From positions 248,001-312,000 of the forward strand of contig NZ_CP031969.1 of assembly GCF_003443735.1 (NCBI RefSeq): a stretch of 64,000 nt of DNA, given 5' to 3'. The position numbers and the translations under genes were made by a program. This document shows positions 1 to 8,842 of the stretch, piece after piece. Below the pieces are notes generated by a model. The model was not told where the DNA came from, made no database searches, and saw nothing but the letters and a program-made list of their open reading frames with translations. This DNA is from Streptomyces sp. CC0208. Its GTDB lineage: Bacteria > Actinomycetota > Actinomycetes > Streptomycetales > Streptomycetaceae. Position 1 is the first letter of the stretch. Each line of letters starts with the position of its first letter.

Positions 1-526
1 GGTGCATCAGGCGGAGGCGGAAGAGGACTTCCTTGGCCGCCTGGCTGTCGTGCAGGTCGGCAGGGGTGACCATGACCAGCAGCGGCAGGCCGCGGGTGTC
101 GACGACCAGGTGGCGCTTGCGTCCGTTGATTTTCTTGCCAGCGTCGTAGCCGCGGGAGTCCTTCCCGACAGTCTCGGCGGCCTTGATGCTCTGGGAGTCG
201 ATCACGGTGGCCACCGTTTCGGGACCCTTCCCCATATCGCGGCGGATCTGGTGGCTCAGATGGTCACGGATCTGGCCGATCACTCCGGCGGCGGCCCAGC
301 GGGCCATGAAGCCCCAAACTGTGCGCCATGGCGGGAAGTCCACGGGTAAAGCACGCCACTTGCAGCCAGTGTCCACGACGTAGCGGATGGCGTCCACAAT
401 CTCGCGGCGGGGGTGTTTCTCCGGCCGGCCACCGAAGGAGCTTTCACACGCCGGCGGCGGCAGGAGCGGTTCGATCAGGGCCCACTCGGCGTTTGTGGTG
501 TCTGAGGGATAGCGGCGTGGTCGCAT
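1..526 (-). CDS. IS5-family transposase, N-terminal part (runs off window edge)
   Basis: An open frame starts at ATG 526 and leaves the window without a stop, giving about 175 residues. The N-terminus (WALIEPLLPPP, residues 15-25) is the helix region that precedes the DDE domain in IS5-type transposases, followed by VDTGCKWRALP (51-61). The first catalytic aspartate is D110 in VIDSQSIK and the second is probably D143 in VVDTRGLP, after the GKKINGRKRH stretch. The third acidic residue would lie outside the window. It is the mobile-element part of an accessory region that also holds a frameshifted zinc-finger gene. Terminal inverted repeats could not be placed. Family assignment is by motif recognition. 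Confidence 0.85.
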   Translation of the reverse strand, partial: MRPRRYPSDTTNAEWALIEPLLPPPACESSFGGRPEKHPRREIVDAIRYVVDTGCKWRALPVDFPPWRTVWGFMARWAAAGVIGQIRDHLSHQIRRDMGKGPETVATVIDSQSIKAAETVGKDSRGYDAGKKINGRKRHLVVDTRGLPLLVMVTPADLHDSQAAKEVLFRLRLMH

Positions 527-608
527 CGCGGGCCCCTGGATGGGTGGGCGTCCGCGGCCTCGCCGCATGGCAGGGGGAGGCAGGGCCGCGGATACCGGTT
601 TGGTGAGG

Positions 609-1028
609 TCAGCTACTGGCGATGAGGTCGAGGGTGGATTCGATGGAGTTGAGCTGGGCGACGATGTGCCTGACCCACTTGTCACCCGGGTGGGCGGCGG
701 CGTGCGGGGCGACCGTTCCGGTGATGAACCGGCGGAACTCCGTGAGCTTCTCGGCCAGGACCGCCCGTTCGTATGCCTCCAGCGCGGGCCGCTCGGCACC
801 GAGCTGGTAGCCGTTGGCCCGGGTCCAGATCAGCGGCGGCCAGCCGTTGGCGGCGATGATGTCGCGCAGGCCGGCCAGTCCAGCTCTGACCTGGCTCGGG
901 GACAGTTCGCTGGCGCGGACCAACTGGTGGAACAGCAGCCCCGCCGGTCTGGCCTCGAACAACACGAACCGCAGGGTGTCGGCATGCCGCTGTGCGGCCT
1001 CGCCGCGGCGCCGCGAGGCACGGGGCAT
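609..1028 (-). CDS. Small RacP-like protein of unknown function
   Basis: 139 residues from ATG 1028, two bases after the stop of the gene before it, so the two were probably one operon. The sequence looks like a winged-helix fold: a helix-rich start (AQRHADTLRFVLFEARPAG), LSPSQVRAGLAGLRDII as a recognition-type helix, WTRANGYQL as a wing, then a helical tail. It resembles the small streptomycete proteins annotated as RacP. That match is from memory and says nothing firm about function. No signal peptide or membrane segment is visible. DNA binding is only inferred from the apparent fold. Confidence 0.6.
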   Translation of the reverse strand: MPRASRRRGEAAQRHADTLRFVLFEARPAGLLFHQLVRASELSPSQVRAGLAGLRDIIAANGWPPLIWTRANGYQLGAERPALEAYERAVLAEKLTEFRRFITGTVAPHAAAHPGDKWVRHIVAQLNSIESTLDLIASS

Positions 1029-1030
1029 GC

Positions 1031-1572
1031 CTACTGGCGCCGCAGCATGCGGGCCAGCTCTTCGTCCACGTCGACCCGGCCGGTGTCCACCGCGGTCTCG
1101 ATCCAGTCCAGCGTGGCCCGCACCCGGGCAACGTTCTCGTGCACGATCGTGCGTTCGTCCTCGCCGAGCTGTCGGTCGCGAAGTCCCGGGACCGCCCGGC
1201 CTGCGCAGGCGACGAAGTAGCGGCAGGCGGTGACCAGGTCAAGGAACTCCACGGTCCGGTCGATGCTGCGGACCGCGGGGGCGACCGGGCTGGTGTCCTC
1301 GAAGTGCTCGCGGGCCTGCCGGCCCCATAGAGGGCGTTCGAACGCCGGTCGACGCCGACCACCCACCGGGCCCCGCACTCGGGACACTCCGCCTCGCCCG
1401 CACTGCCCCGCATGGCCGCCAGACGCTTGCGCAACCGCCGGTCCGTATGCCACTGCCTGGCACGACACGCCGAAGAGCAGTACACCGCAGCGGGCCGCGC
1501 TCCCGGCCTCAGCCGGTCACCACAAACCCGACAGTTCCTCTCCCGGGCCCGCCCGGCGTCCTCGGACACCAC
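1031..1572 (-). pseudogene. Zinc-finger protein gene with frameshift, upstream of the RacP-like gene
   Basis: From GTG 1572 one frame reads a cysteine-rich N-terminus (CRVC at about residue 14, YCSSAC near 32, then CPECGARW). Near 1320-1330 sense leaves this frame. The continuation (AREHFEDTSPVAPAVRSID ... DEELARMLRRQ), ending at TAG 1033-1031, lies in a different frame. The second cysteine pair expected after CPEC and NALY is also missing, so bases were lost at the junction. The C-terminal helical part stays open and runs directly into the RacP-like gene. Likely an inactivated two-domain zinc-finger protein. A sequencing error could mimic the frameshift, but the missing cysteines argue for a true lesion. 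Confidence 0.55.
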
Positions 1573-1820
1573 GCCAGCGTAGAGCCCAGGGCTACTCAGA
1601 ACCGGGGATCAGAAACAGGCAGTGAGCCACGGTGAGCGGTGTCGGATCCCGCAACCTTTCGATCGCGAAGAGCCTGGACCCCGCCCCCCGCCTGGCGTCA
1701 TGATTCGTGAACCACGAGAACCCGACGCCCCTGTTGGCCGACACCGCACGGGTCACGCGCGAAGCCGTGTGCCTCGTTCCTCGGTCCGTGAGATCGGTGA
1801 TCTCGTGGGGGGAGGTGGTC

Positions 1821-2843
1821 ATGGGCAGGCAACGCCCCGGCACGCCGACGCTGGAAGAGGTGGCCGCTCACGCCGGGGTGGGGCGAGGCACCGTCTCCCG
1901 TGTCATCAACAACGCGGCCGGCGTGAAGGACTCGACGCGCCGAATCGTGCAGCAGGCCATCGAGGAACTGGGGTACGTGCCCAATCTCGCGGCCCGCTCC
2001 CTGGCGTCGCGGCGCACCGACGCCGTCGCTCTCGTGCTGACGGAGCCCGACTGGCGGGTGTTCTCGGAGCCGTTCTTCTCGGAGATCGTCCGTTCGCTCG
2101 GTGACGCGCTCGCGGACACCGGAATGCAGCTGATGCTGACTCTGGTCCGCTCGGACTCCGAGCGCAAACGCTTCGTGGAGTACGCGCGCGGCGGCCGGGT
2201 CGACGGAGTCCTGCTGATGTCCGTGCATGCGGGAGACCGGCTGCCGGACATGCTCGCGGAGGCACGGTTGCCGACCGTGATGCTGGGACGCCGCTCGGGC
2301 GACGAGTACGTCAGTTATGTGGACGCCGACAACGTGGGCGGTGCGCGCAGCGCCGTCACCCACCTGCTGTCACGGGGCCGCAGGGCGATCGCCACCATCA
2401 CGGGGCCCCTGGACATGTATGCCGCCCAGTGCCGGCTGCGCGGCTACCGGGACGCGCTGACGCTGGCCGGTCTGAGCGGTGTCGAGTCCATGGTCGCCGA
2501 AGGCGACTTCAGCGAGGGCAGCGGGCGCCGTGCCATGGCGGAACTGCTGGAGCGGCACCCTGAGATCGACGGTGTCCTCGCCGCGTCGGACACCACGGCG
2601 GCGGGGGCTCTGCAGGCGCTGCGTACGGCGGGACGGCGCGTACCGAAGGACGTCTCCGTGATCGGGTTCGACGACTTCGCACTGGCTCAGCGGACCGAGC
2701 CACGGCTGACGACAGTACGTCAACCGCTGGAGGAGATGGGCGGGTCCATGATCCGCCTTCTCCTGGAGGACATGGAGGAGCCGTCGGTGGCCTACCGCCA
2801 TGTCATCCTCCGTACGGAGCTGGTGGCGCGCGATTCGACCTGA
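1821..2843 (+). CDS. LacI-family transcriptional regulator
   Basis: 340 residues from ATG 1821, chosen over upstream in-frame codons because GGGGGGAGG precedes it and the protein then begins as LacI proteins do. The N-terminal helix-turn-helix is TLEEVAAHAGVGRGTVSRVI (residues 10-29), followed by the hinge helix region NLAARSLASRRTDAVALV. The rest is the periplasmic-binding-protein-like effector domain, with typical features VDGVLLM, DADNVGG, GPLDMYAAQ-RLRGYRDAL, VLAASDTTAAGAL and VIGFDDFALA near the C-terminus. Full length for the family. A sugar-type effector is usual for LacI proteins, but no sugar gene lies beside it, so the target is unknown. Confidence 0.93.
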   Translation: MGRQRPGTPTLEEVAAHAGVGRGTVSRVINNAAGVKDSTRRIVQQAIEELGYVPNLAARSLASRRTDAVALVLTEPDWRVFSEPFFSEIVRSLGDALADTGMQLMLTLVRSDSERKRFVEYARGGRVDGVLLMSVHAGDRLPDMLAEARLPTVMLGRRSGDEYVSYVDADNVGGARSAVTHLLSRGRRAIATITGPLDMYAAQCRLRGYRDALTLAGLSGVESMVAEGDFSEGSGRRAMAELLERHPEIDGVLAASDTTAAGALQALRTAGRRVPKDVSVIGFDDFALAQRTEPRLTTVRQPLEEMGGSMIRLLLEDMEEPSVAYRHVILRTELVARDST

Positions 2844-2851
2844 ACCGGTGG

Positions 2852-3076
2852 TCATTCGATGTGTCCGGTGTCGGGGTCCACCTGCGAGAGGAACTCCCGG
2901 ATGGCCTCCTCCAGCTGCTCCGTGCCGACCTGTGCCGGAGGGTGGCTGGTGAACCCGAACCCGTACTGGGGGTCGGGTCCGGTCAGCCAGGTGAGGTGGT
3001 AGGTGCCCGGTTCGCCGTCCGGCAGGCTGACCTCGAACTCCTCACCGTCGACCGACATCCGCCACGGCTCGTTCAT
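2852..3076 (-). CDS. Small hypothetical protein, coupled to the DUF5707 gene
   Basis: 74 residues from ATG 3076. The start overlaps the stop of the upstream DUF5707 gene by one base (TGATG), a sign of translational coupling. The protein is acidic and soluble, with beta-rich start MSVDGEEFEVSLPDGEPG, the phrase YGFGFTSHPPAQVG and a C-terminal helix LEEAIREFLSQVD. No signal peptide or known motif was recognised. It converges with the LacI gene, whose stop is 8 bases away. Confidence 0.7.
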   Translation of the reverse strand: MNEPWRMSVDGEEFEVSLPDGEPGTYHLTWLTGPDPQYGFGFTSHPPAQVGTEQLEEAIREFLSQVDPDTGHIE

Positions 3077-3528
3077 CACGCCACCGTGAAGTCGGCGGCC
3101 TTGGTGTCCAGCGTCGTGTCGCCGTCCTTGGCGGTGACCAGGACGGCCACGTGCCACGGACCCCGCTGGGAGGCGTCGGCATCGGCGCGGGTGACGGTGA
3201 CCTTGTAGGTGCATCGCTCGGTGTCCCCGCCCGAGGGCTTGCACACGGCCGACTCCACGGCGGCCATGTCCTTGGCCGTGAGCCCCTGCTTGGCGAAGGA
3301 CGAGTTCGCCGGCCAGGCCAGCACCTTCACGCTTTTGACACCGGAGGACGCCGTGACGTCGGTGGTGAAGGTGAACGAGCCGGCCCGGTCCCCGTCGGGA
3401 GCGGTGTAGCGGGCCGTGCTGTGCGCCAGCGCCGGGGACTGGTCCCCGGCGTAGGCGAGGGCGAACGCACCCGCGCCACCGAGCACGACGACACCGGCGG
3501 TCACGGACAGAACGATACGACGCGACAT
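3076..3528 (-). CDS. Secreted or membrane-anchored DUF5707 protein
   Basis: 150 residues from ATG 3528, preceded by GGGGGAAC. Residues 1-35 form a signal peptide: MSRR, a hydrophobic stretch VVVLGGAGAFALAYA, then DQSPALA. The mature part is beta-rich with two cysteines (AVCKPSGGDTERCTYKV), likely a disulfide, and ends KAADFTVA. It matches the streptomycete family DUF5707, whose role is not established. Its stop overlaps the start of the following small gene. Bases 3529-3767 upstream contain no gene. Confidence 0.75.
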   Translation of the reverse strand: MSRRIVLSVTAGVVVLGGAGAFALAYAGDQSPALAHSTARYTAPDGDRAGSFTFTTDVTASSGVKSVKVLAWPANSSFAKQGLTAKDMAAVESAVCKPSGGDTERCTYKVTVTRADADASQRGPWHVAVLVTAKDGDTTLDTKAADFTVA

Positions 3529-3767
3529 GAGAAGTTCCCCCGACAGGTTCAGTTGGATCACACCGGCGCTCTCGGCGGCGCCGTGCACCCATCCTGGCCG
3601 CGCGGCGAGCGCCGGGTATGAGCACGCGTACTCAACTCCCGCCTGAGTAATGGTTCTTCTGGTGAGCTCGGCCGAGCTCCCGTCGAGGGTGATCGATGTC
3701 GCCGCCTGGGTGAGCGCTACCCCCACAACCGCGCCGGAGCCCGTTGTCAGGGCCGCCGGCGGCCCCG

Positions 3768-4574
3768 TCAGCCGCTGTGACGCGTCGTCGGCCTCGGAGC
3801 AGCCGAACTCGCAGGAGCCGGGCGAACAGCAGTCGAACTCAGCGCGTCCGAGATGGACTTGACGCCGCCGTGCGCGGTGAGGCCGCCGTCGACCGGGATG
3901 TCGGCGCCGGTGATGAAGGAGGAGTCGTCGGACAGCAGAAAGATGACCAGCGGGGCGACCTCGTCCACGGTGCCGGTGCGGCCGAGCGGGGTCTCTCGGA
4001 TGTTCGCTTCGCGGAAGGCGGGCGCGGCGGAGGCGGTCATCTCGGTTTCGATGAAGCCGGGGTGGATCGTGTTGACGCGGATGCCGTGCGGACCGAGCTC
4101 CGTGGCGGCCGCCTTCGACAGGCCGCGCAGCGCCCATTTGCTCGTGGTGTAGGCGACCGGGTAGTGGCCGGTGAGCGCGGCGGTGGAGCCGACGTTGACG
4201 ATGGACGAGCCGGGCGGCATCAGCGGCGACAGGTGCTGGATGGCGAGAAGCGGGCCGGTGACGTTGACGGCGTGGACGCGGGCGATGTCGTCGGGGGTCA
4301 CCTGGCCGAGGCGGGCGCGCCAGGTGATGCCGGCGTTGTTGACCAGGCCGTCCACCCGACCGTACGACTCCCGCAGTTCGACGGCGAGTTGTGCCCAGCG
4401 CTGTTCGTCGGTGACGTCGAGGAGACGGCAGCCGGGGGCCTCGGTCACGTCGGTGGCGATGACGCGGGCTCCCTCGCGGGCCAGGGCCTCGGCCTCCGCG
4501 GCGCCCTGGCCGCGCGCGGCGCCGGTGACGACGACGACCTTGCCGAGGAGTCTCTCGGGGTGCGGGGCGTTCAC
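3768..4574 (-). CDS. Short-chain dehydrogenase/reductase of the ring-cleavage operon
   Basis: 268 residues from GTG 4574, overlapping the stop of the upstream FAH-family gene as GTGA. The Rossmann motif is TGAARGQG (17-24), followed by NNAG (79-82), S130 and the YTTSK active site with Y142 and K146. The C-terminal ITGADIPVDGG is typical of the family. An NAD(P)-dependent oxidation or reduction of a hydroxyl/keto intermediate is expected. It is the last gene of the seven-gene operon. The tail after GGVKSISDAL is about 20 residues longer than usual, as if the original stop was lost. Confidence 0.9.
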   Translation of the reverse strand: MNAPHPERLLGKVVVVTGAARGQGAAEAEALAREGARVIATDVTEAPGCRLLDVTDEQRWAQLAVELRESYGRVDGLVNNAGITWRARLGQVTPDDIARVHAVNVTGPLLAIQHLSPLMPPGSSIVNVGSTAALTGHYPVAYTTSKWALRGLSKAAATELGPHGIRVNTIHPGFIETEMTASAAPAFREANIRETPLGRTGTVDEVAPLVIFLLSDDSSFITGADIPVDGGLTAHGGVKSISDALSSTAVRPAPASSAAPRPTTRHSG

Positions 4575-5542
4575 GGCCGTTCCCGGGTACGGCGTCGGGC
4601 AGTGGGCAGGGGCACCGGATCCTTGCCCGGGACCACGGTGTTGGAGACGGTGCCGATGCCCTCCACGGTGAGCGTGACGGTGTCGCCCGGCTTCAGCGGC
4701 GGCGGGGACTGCGCGCCCCGGACGCCCCACAGCTCGGCGAGGCAACCGCCGTTTCCGCAGGTGCCCGAGCCGAGCACGTCGCCGGGGCGGACGACGGTGC
4801 CGCGTGAGGCGTAGGCGACCATCTCCTCGAAGGTCCAGCTCATGTTGGACAGCAGGTCCTTGCCGACGACCTCGCCGTTCACCTGGGCGGTCAGCGCCAG
4901 GCGCAGGAAACCGTCGCTGTCGCGGTACGGCTCCAGCTCGTCGGCGGTGACCAGGTACGGGCCCAGCGTGGCGGCTGTGTCCTTGCCCTTGCACGGGCCG
5001 AGGCGGACCTGCATCTCGCGGGACTGGAGGTCTCGCGCGGACCAGTCGTTGAAGACCGTGTAGCCGATGACGCGGTCCCGCGCCTGCTCGGGAGTCAGGT
5101 CCCTCCCCTCCCGCCCGATGACGGCGGCGACCTCCAGCTCGAAGTCGAGGACCTCACTGCCCGGCGGCACCGGGACGTCGTCGTGGGCGCCGATGACGGC
5201 GTACGGGTTGGTGAAGTAGAACGTCGGGGCGTCGTACCAGGCTTCGGGCACCCCGCCGGCGCCGTCCACGGAACGCCGTACCCCTTCGACGTGTTCCTCG
5301 AAGGTGACGAAGTCCCGCACGGTGGGCGGCTGGAGCGGGGGAAGGAGCCGCACCTCGGACACATGGGGGCCCGGGGGGACGTCGAGACTGGCGGTGCCGA
5401 CGTCCAGGAGCGCGTCGAGTCCGTCGCCGGAACCGATCAGCTCGGTGAGCGAGCGCGCCCCGGGGACCGGGAGGAGGGTGCCGTCCTCCTCCACGACGGC
5501 GACCCGGCGCTGGTCCCGGTGTTCATAGGTGGCGAAACGCAT
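4571..5542 (-). CDS. Fumarylacetoacetate hydrolase-family protein
   Basis: 323 residues from ATG 5542, with GGAG about 10 bases upstream. The FAH domain occupies roughly residues 70-310. Visible family signatures are FYFTNPYAVIG, the metal-ligand stretch LDFELEVAAVIGREG, NDWSARDLQSREMQ and PGDVLGSGTCGNG. These enzymes hydrolyse C-C bonds in diketo acids or isomerise them, using a divalent metal. In this operon it probably cleaves the product of extradiol ring opening. Its stop overlaps the GTG of the SDR gene. It differs clearly from the second FAH gene at 9799-10791, so the two probably act on different intermediates. Confidence 0.9.
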   Translation of the reverse strand: MRFATYEHRDQRRVAVVEEDGTLLPVPGARSLTELIGSGDGLDALLDVGTASLDVPPGPHVSEVRLLPPLQPPTVRDFVTFEEHVEGVRRSVDGAGGVPEAWYDAPTFYFTNPYAVIGAHDDVPVPPGSEVLDFELEVAAVIGREGRDLTPEQARDRVIGYTVFNDWSARDLQSREMQVRLGPCKGKDTAATLGPYLVTADELEPYRDSDGFLRLALTAQVNGEVVGKDLLSNMSWTFEEMVAYASRGTVVRPGDVLGSGTCGNGGCLAELWGVRGAQSPPPLKPGDTVTLTVEGIGTVSNTVVPGKDPVPLPTARRRTRERP

Positions 5543-5648
5543 GCACGGCTCCAGGCTCCGACGATCTTGGAAGGCGATGGGGGCCGGGAACGCGGCGTGG
5601 GAGTCAGGGCAGTTGACAGGGCCACCGCGTCCCCGGAGTCGAAAGGGA

Positions 5649-6587
5649 TCAGACCGGCGGTGCGACGAACACGCCGCGGTCGACATCGTTGAAGGACTCC
5701 TTGGCGACCAACTCGTTCATGGGGTTGGCGGTGCCCCACTGGTCGGTGACCTCGGGCTGGGAGAAGTCGTAGACGTGCGGGTGCCAGGTGTCCTCGTCCA
5801 GGCACTCCAACTCCGTCGTGTACTCCACCGTGTTGCCGTGCGGGTCGAGGAAGTACGTGAAGGTGTTGTCGCCCGCCAGGTGCCGGCCGGGTCCCCAGAT
5901 CTTCTGGACCCCGGCCCGCATCACCCGGCCGGAACCGCGCATGTACTCGTCCAGGCCCCGCATCTCGAAGGAGACGTGGTGCAGGGAGGTGTGCGGGCCC
6001 TTGGCGATGGCCATGGAGTGGTGCTGGTTGCTGATCCGCATGAAGTGCATGACATCGCCGACGTACGGCGAGCTGAGCGTGTCGGAGTGGCGGAAGCCGA
6101 GGTGCCGCTCGTACCACTCACGGGTCGCGTCGAGGTCCGGCGAGTTCAGCACGACGTGCGACAGCTTGACCGGGATCGACTCCTTCTCCTCGATCCTGCG
6201 GTGCTGCCGTACGTCCACGTCGGCGGAGACCTCGATGGTGCGGCCGTCGATGTCGAAGAAACGGAAGCCGTAGCCGCCCCCGGGCGTGTCCACCTTGCCC
6301 GGCCTGGAGATCAACTGGATCCCGCCCGCCAGCAGTTGCTCGGCGAGGGTGTCCACGTCCTCGGCGGAGCCGGCACCGTAGGAGACCAGGTCGAGGCGCT
6401 TCTCCTCGGCCTTGCGCAGGCGTACGACGTACTGTTCGGGGCTGCCCTCGGCGGCGAGGAAGGCGATACCGGAGTCCTCGACCACCTTGGTCAGGCCCCA
6501 GACACCGGCGTAGAAGTCGAGTTGCTTGTCGTAGTCGGGTACGGCGAGGTCGACGTGCCGCAGGTGCGTCAGCAGATATGCGCTCAT
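5649..6587 (-). CDS. Type I extradiol ring-cleavage dioxygenase (VOC superfamily)
   Basis: 312 residues with two vicinal-oxygen-chelate domains (about 5-122 and 140-260), the layout of catechol 2,3-dioxygenase-type enzymes. The C-terminal domain keeps the 2-His-1-Glu iron triad: H144 in LSHVVLN, a histidine in LHHVSFEM (203/204) and E255 in GNTVEYTTE. FLDPHGNTVEY resembles the extradiol signature. Fe(II)-dependent meta cleavage of a catechol-like ring is expected, after hydroxylation by the FAD monooxygenase two genes upstream. The start codon is preceded by AAGGA. The substrate cannot be read from sequence. Confidence 0.9.
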   Translation of the reverse strand: MSAYLLTHLRHVDLAVPDYDKQLDFYAGVWGLTKVVEDSGIAFLAAEGSPEQYVVRLRKAEEKRLDLVSYGAGSAEDVDTLAEQLLAGGIQLISRPGKVDTPGGGYGFRFFDIDGRTIEVSADVDVRQHRRIEEKESIPVKLSHVVLNSPDLDATREWYERHLGFRHSDTLSSPYVGDVMHFMRISNQHHSMAIAKGPHTSLHHVSFEMRGLDEYMRGSGRVMRAGVQKIWGPGRHLAGDNTFTYFLDPHGNTVEYTTELECLDEDTWHPHVYDFSQPEVTDQWGTANPMNELVAKESFNDVDRGVFVAPPV

Positions 6588-6612
6588 GGTGGGGGGGTCC
6601 TTCTCTGTGAGT

Positions 6613-7689
6613 TCAGGTCAGGCCGAGCAGGGCCGCCGCGTTCCCGCCGCGGACGGCGTGGAAGTCGGCGTCGGGAAGGCGTGCGGCGCGCAGTGCGCCG
6701 ACGGGGTCCTCGGTGCCCATGTCGAAGGGGAAGTCGGAGCCGAGCAGGACGCGGTCCGGGCCGGCCGCGCCGATCAGTGCCCGCAGGACGTGCGGGTCGT
6801 GGACCAGGGAGTCGAAGTACAGGCGCTTGAGATAACTGCTGGGCAGCTGGGCGCAGTTCGCACCCGCGTCGGATCGGGCGGACCAGGCGTGGTCGGAGCG
6901 GCCGATGTGGGTGGGCAGATAACCGCCGCCGTGTGCGGCGATCAGCTTCAGCTCCGGGTGCCGGTCCAGGACCCCGGAGAAGATCAGGTGCGAGAGGGCG
7001 ACGGCGTTCTCGGTGGGCTGGCCGACGGTGTTGGACAGGTACCACTGGTCCAGGCGCTCGTCGAGCGTGCAGCCGAAGGGGTGCAGGAAGAGGATCGCGC
7101 CGGTCGCTGCGGCCCGGGCCCAGAACGGCTCGTACGCCGGGTCGGACAACTCCCGTCCGGGGGCGTGGCTGGAGATCTCGACGCCCAACAGCCCCTGTTC
7201 CAGGGCCTGGTCGAGGGCGCGCACAGCCTGCTGCGGGTGCTGGAGGGGGACCAGGCCGAGCCCCCGCAGCCGGTCGGGCGCCTCGGCGCAGTGCGCGGCC
7301 GTGGCCTCGGCCGCGAGCCGGCAGACCTTCTCGGCCGTCTCCTCGTCCGCCCAGTAGTGGTAGTGCGACGGCGAGGGGCTGACCAGCTGCACGTCCACGC
7401 CCTGCGCGTCCATCGCGGCCAGCCGCAGGCGCACGTCGGTGGCCCTGGGGAACACCGTGCGGACCATGGGGCCGCTGACCGCGAGCGACGCGGGGCCGTT
7501 GCGGCGGGCCTCCAGGTCCCTGGCCTCGGCCTGTCCGGGAAGCCCGGCCACGACGGCCTCGACCTCGGGGATCAGGATGTGCGCGTGTACGTCGACGGTC
7601 GGGGAAGGGGGCGCGTCGGCGTTCGAGGAAGAGCGGCGGCCGGGTTGGGGACGTCCCGCGGCGCCGGGCTCCGGGGCGTGGGCCGTCAC
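6613..7689 (-). CDS. Amidohydrolase-2 family protein, probable metal-dependent decarboxylase or hydrolase
   Basis: 358 residues from GTG 7689, overlapping the monooxygenase stop as GTGA. It has the TIM-barrel motifs of the ACMS-decarboxylase/resorcylate-decarboxylase group: VDVHAHI with H35 and H37, LFLHPFG, IAAHGGGYLPTHIGR, and LLGSDFPFDMG near the C-terminus, which supplies the metal-binding aspartate. The first 30 residues are low-complexity and may not be folded. In meta-cleavage pathways this family removes a carboxylate from the ring or from the opened product. Which reaction it performs here is inference from the neighbours. Confidence 0.85.
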   Translation of the reverse strand: MTAHAPEPGAAGRPQPGRRSSSNADAPPSPTVDVHAHILIPEVEAVVAGLPGQAEARDLEARRNGPASLAVSGPMVRTVFPRATDVRLRLAAMDAQGVDVQLVSPSPSHYHYWADEETAEKVCRLAAEATAAHCAEAPDRLRGLGLVPLQHPQQAVRALDQALEQGLLGVEISSHAPGRELSDPAYEPFWARAAATGAILFLHPFGCTLDERLDQWYLSNTVGQPTENAVALSHLIFSGVLDRHPELKLIAAHGGGYLPTHIGRSDHAWSARSDAGANCAQLPSSYLKRLYFDSLVHDPHVLRALIGAAGPDRVLLGSDFPFDMGTEDPVGALRAARLPDADFHAVRGGNAAALLGLT

Positions 7690-8819
7690 GGCAGCTCCTT
7701 GAGCGTGGTCATCGTGGCGTCGATCAGGCCGGGAACATCGCCCTGCACCCCGTCGAGCTGCCACTGCCCGATCAGCACGGACGCGTCGACGACCGTCCGG
7801 ACCCGGTCGATCCGCCGCTCGTAGTAACGCGTGAGCAGGTCCGTGTCCCACGCGGAATCGCCGGCCAGCAGCCGGCTCAGCACCCAGGCGTCCTCCAGGG
7901 CCATCGCCGCGCCCTGGGCCATCGTGGGCGGGCAGCAGTGGGCGGCGTCGCCGACGAGGACGACCCGCCCGCGGTGCCAGGCCCCCTCCACCAGCATCCG
8001 GTCGAAGCAGGTGTAGTTCACCTGGGCCGGATCGGTGATCGACTCCCGGATCTCGTCCCAGGCGCCGCCATACCCCTCGGCGAGGCGGCGCATCTCCCGC
8101 GCGTACGACTCGGGCGGGACGGCGGCGCGGTCGCGGCTGGCCTCGACCAGATAGGCGTAGACCGTGTCCTTGCTGGTGGGCGTGTAGCCGGCGATGTAGC
8201 AGGGCCCGCCGTGGGAGAGGTCGCTGCGCTCCACGCCGGCCGGGCGGGGCGCCGGGACCCGCCAGATCGCCATGCCCGTCGGTTCGGGTTTGGCGTCGAT
8301 GCCCAGGGCGGCGCGGGTCGCGGAGTTCAGGCCGTCGGCGGCCACGACGAGGTCGTAGCGGCCCTCGGTGCCGTCGCTGAGGCGAACGGTCACCGCTGTG
8401 TCGTCCTGGGCGAGGATCTCGGCGGTGGTGCCGAGGCGGACAGTGGCCCCGGATGCCCGGACGGCGTCGGCGAGGATGCGCTGGAGCATCGGGCGCTGCA
8501 TGCCCAAAGTGGCGGGCAGGTCGTCTCCGCCGGTGCGCAGGACGTCGCCGACGTGCAGCACGGTGCCGTCAGGGGCCGTCAGGCCCAGGGAGTCGAACGC
8601 GAAGCCGTGCTCGCGGACCTCGTCCCAGACGCCGATCTCGCGCAGCACGCGCAGGGCGTTTCCCTGGAGGGTGATGCCGGAGCCGCGTACGTTCCAGTCG
8701 GGCCTTGCCTCGACGAGGTCGACGTCGATGCCCGCCCGGCGCAGCAGCACGGTGACGGCGTTGCCGGAGGTGCCCCCTCCGACGACCAGGACTCTCCCTC
8801 TCCGTGTCGTTGATTCCAT
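7686..8819 (-). CDS. FAD-dependent aromatic monooxygenase
   Basis: 377 residues from ATG 8819, chosen because AAGGAG lies 7 bases upstream. The p-hydroxybenzoate-hydroxylase-type fold is shown by VVGGGTSGNAV (12-22, dinucleotide-binding), the DG motif VVAADGLNSATR (158-169) and GDAAHCCPP (290-298), which contacts FAD ribose and pyrophosphate. Such enzymes use NAD(P)H and oxygen to hydroxylate an aromatic acid or phenol. It probably prepares the ring for the extradiol dioxygenase encoded two genes downstream. There is no membrane segment. Confidence 0.92.
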   Translation of the reverse strand: MESTTRRGRVLVVGGGTSGNAVTVLLRRAGIDVDLVEARPDWNVRGSGITLQGNALRVLREIGVWDEVREHGFAFDSLGLTAPDGTVLHVGDVLRTGGDDLPATLGMQRPMLQRILADAVRASGATVRLGTTAEILAQDDTAVTVRLSDGTEGRYDLVVAADGLNSATRAALGIDAKPEPTGMAIWRVPAPRPAGVERSDLSHGGPCYIAGYTPTSKDTVYAYLVEASRDRAAVPPESYAREMRRLAEGYGGAWDEIRESITDPAQVNYTCFDRMLVEGAWHRGRVVLVGDAAHCCPPTMAQGAAMALEDAWVLSRLLAGDSAWDTDLLTRYYERRIDRVRTVVDASVLIGQWQLDGVQGDVPGLIDATMTTLKELP

Positions 8820-8842
8820 GGCCAACTCCTTTGTTGGGCGGG

